Shown one piece after another: positions 63,389-64,000 of a DNA stretch of 64,000 nucleotides. The first letter of the stretch is position 1, and each line of letters begins with the position of its first letter. Both the position numbers and the translations under genes were made by a program. The notes below the pieces were generated by a model. The model was not told where the DNA came from. It did no database searches and was given only the letters and a program-made list of their open reading frames with translations. The stretch comes from Silene conica (taxonomy: Eukaryota; Streptophyta; Magnoliopsida; Caryophyllales; Caryophyllaceae): positions 28,056,203-28,120,202 of the forward strand of contig CM055312.2 of assembly GCA_029255685.2 (NCBI GenBank), in the 5' to 3' direction.

Positions 63389-64000
63389 TTATGATGGTTA
63401 TAAATATTTTAATAAAGTTTTAATATAATATGTTGGTGGATTTTAATATTAGTATTTATATTTATATCGTTAATTCGTGAGGGTCGTATTTGGTTGTTTT
63501 GAGTCGGGGAGTTTGTATTTTGAGGTAATTTCCGTTTCAGGAAAGTTTCCATTTTGGGAAACTTTCCACTTATAGTAGGTTATTATTTATAGTAAATGAA
63601 AGTTGATTGTGGGGGGTTCGGGAAGTTTATTAATTCGTTACGTATACTTGTTTAGGTAACGGTTTTCGCGTGGAACATTTCTAGCGAGATTGTGATTGAC
63701 CGCACTGCTACGTTTTGAGGTAGGGGAATACTACCTATATGAGATGTGTAAACTGTTTATTGGTTGATATTAACTATGTTCATCTGTATTGTTATAAGAT
63801 TGGTATATTGTGATATATAATTCTGTGATATGATATGGTGCGGAGATAAAGGGTCTGTGTTTGGTGCGGAGATAAAGGGTCTGTGTTTGGTGCGGAGATA
63901 AAGGTTCTGTGTTTGGTGCGGAGATAAAGGGTCTGTGATTGGTGCGGAGATAAAGGGTCTATGATTGGTGTGGAGAATTATGGGTCTTGTGATTCGGAGT
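62021..64000 (+). repeat. LTR copy 4, cut by window end
   Basis: 1980 bp visible. It carries 17 TTA units and one extra 26-bp repeat unit compared with copies 1-3, plus several private substitutions, so it is the most diverged copy. Confidence 0.92.

Larger units (their letters stand above)
51005..64000 (+). mobile_element. Tandem LTR array of a non-autonomous gypsy-type element
   Basis: Order: LTR 51005-53339, spacer 53340-53464, LTR 53465-55808, spacer 55809-55933, LTR 55934-58277, long interior 58278-62020, LTR 62021 to the window end. It entered the CACTA exon; the five bases before it are TATGA, so TATGA is predicted beyond the far end. The Met-tRNA primer site follows the third LTR and a purine tract (TTTTAAGGGGGGAAGAC) precedes the fourth, so orientation is plus. 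No part encodes a recognisable gag or pol. Confidence 0.9.

Noticed and set aside
52209-63428. Poly-leucine ORFs of 61-67 codons
   Set aside because: The leucine run is just the TTA microsatellite.

Overview
This window is transposon-rich nuclear DNA from a flowering plant, most likely a eudicot. The evidence is plant-type LTR retrotransposons with an initiator-Met-tRNA primer site (TGGTATCAGAGC), a DD39D plant mariner, CACTA, Mutator-like, Helitron and TRIM elements, and one intron-containing host gene. A Caryophyllales source is only a guess. Almost nothing is single-copy; the structure is insertions inside insertions, many with exact boundaries and target-site duplications (TSDs).

Region by region. 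1-8533: decayed 3' half of a chromovirus-like Ty3/gypsy element. A solo LTR (290-1529, TSD GATTC) splits its integrase, and its long 3' LTR (2094-8533) carries further insertions. 8685-10658: Mutator-like element with long inverted arms, split by a Helitron (9656-10386). Its right end lies in a 391-bp tandem duplication. 11876-16114 (minus): the one convincing host gene, six exons encoding a 249-aa zinc-finger protein; intron 2 carries a TRIM. 16502-45152: a mariner-like element split by a Helitron (16519-41212), itself split by a SIRE-like Ty1/copia element (18377-38725, TSD CTAGT), which holds a TRIM (21565-22118, TSD GTTAC) and a coding-less LARD-type LTR element (27248-36262, TSD CATAA). 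The mariner contains a broken transposase gene and a convergent acidic-repeat ORF.

45415-49845: a hAT-type MITE, a second partial LARD, and the LTR of another gypsy element. 49846-51004: one end of a CACTA element with the 3' exons of a transposase-type gene. 51005-64000: a tandem array of four near-identical ~2.34-kb LTRs (LTR, 125-bp spacer, LTR, 125-bp spacer, LTR, 3.7-kb non-coding interior, LTR) interrupting a CACTA exon and running out of the window.

The main story is order of events. Mariner, Helitron, copia, then LARD/TRIM give a four-level nest. The recent LARD has two 1318-bp LTRs differing at roughly ten positions by eye. The least ordinary items are the LTR array with an inverted 27-nt LTR piece in each spacer, a palindromic GC-rich module shared by two otherwise different LTRs, and the second, promoter-bearing ORF inside the mariner. 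All boundaries were read by eye; no alignment or database search was run.
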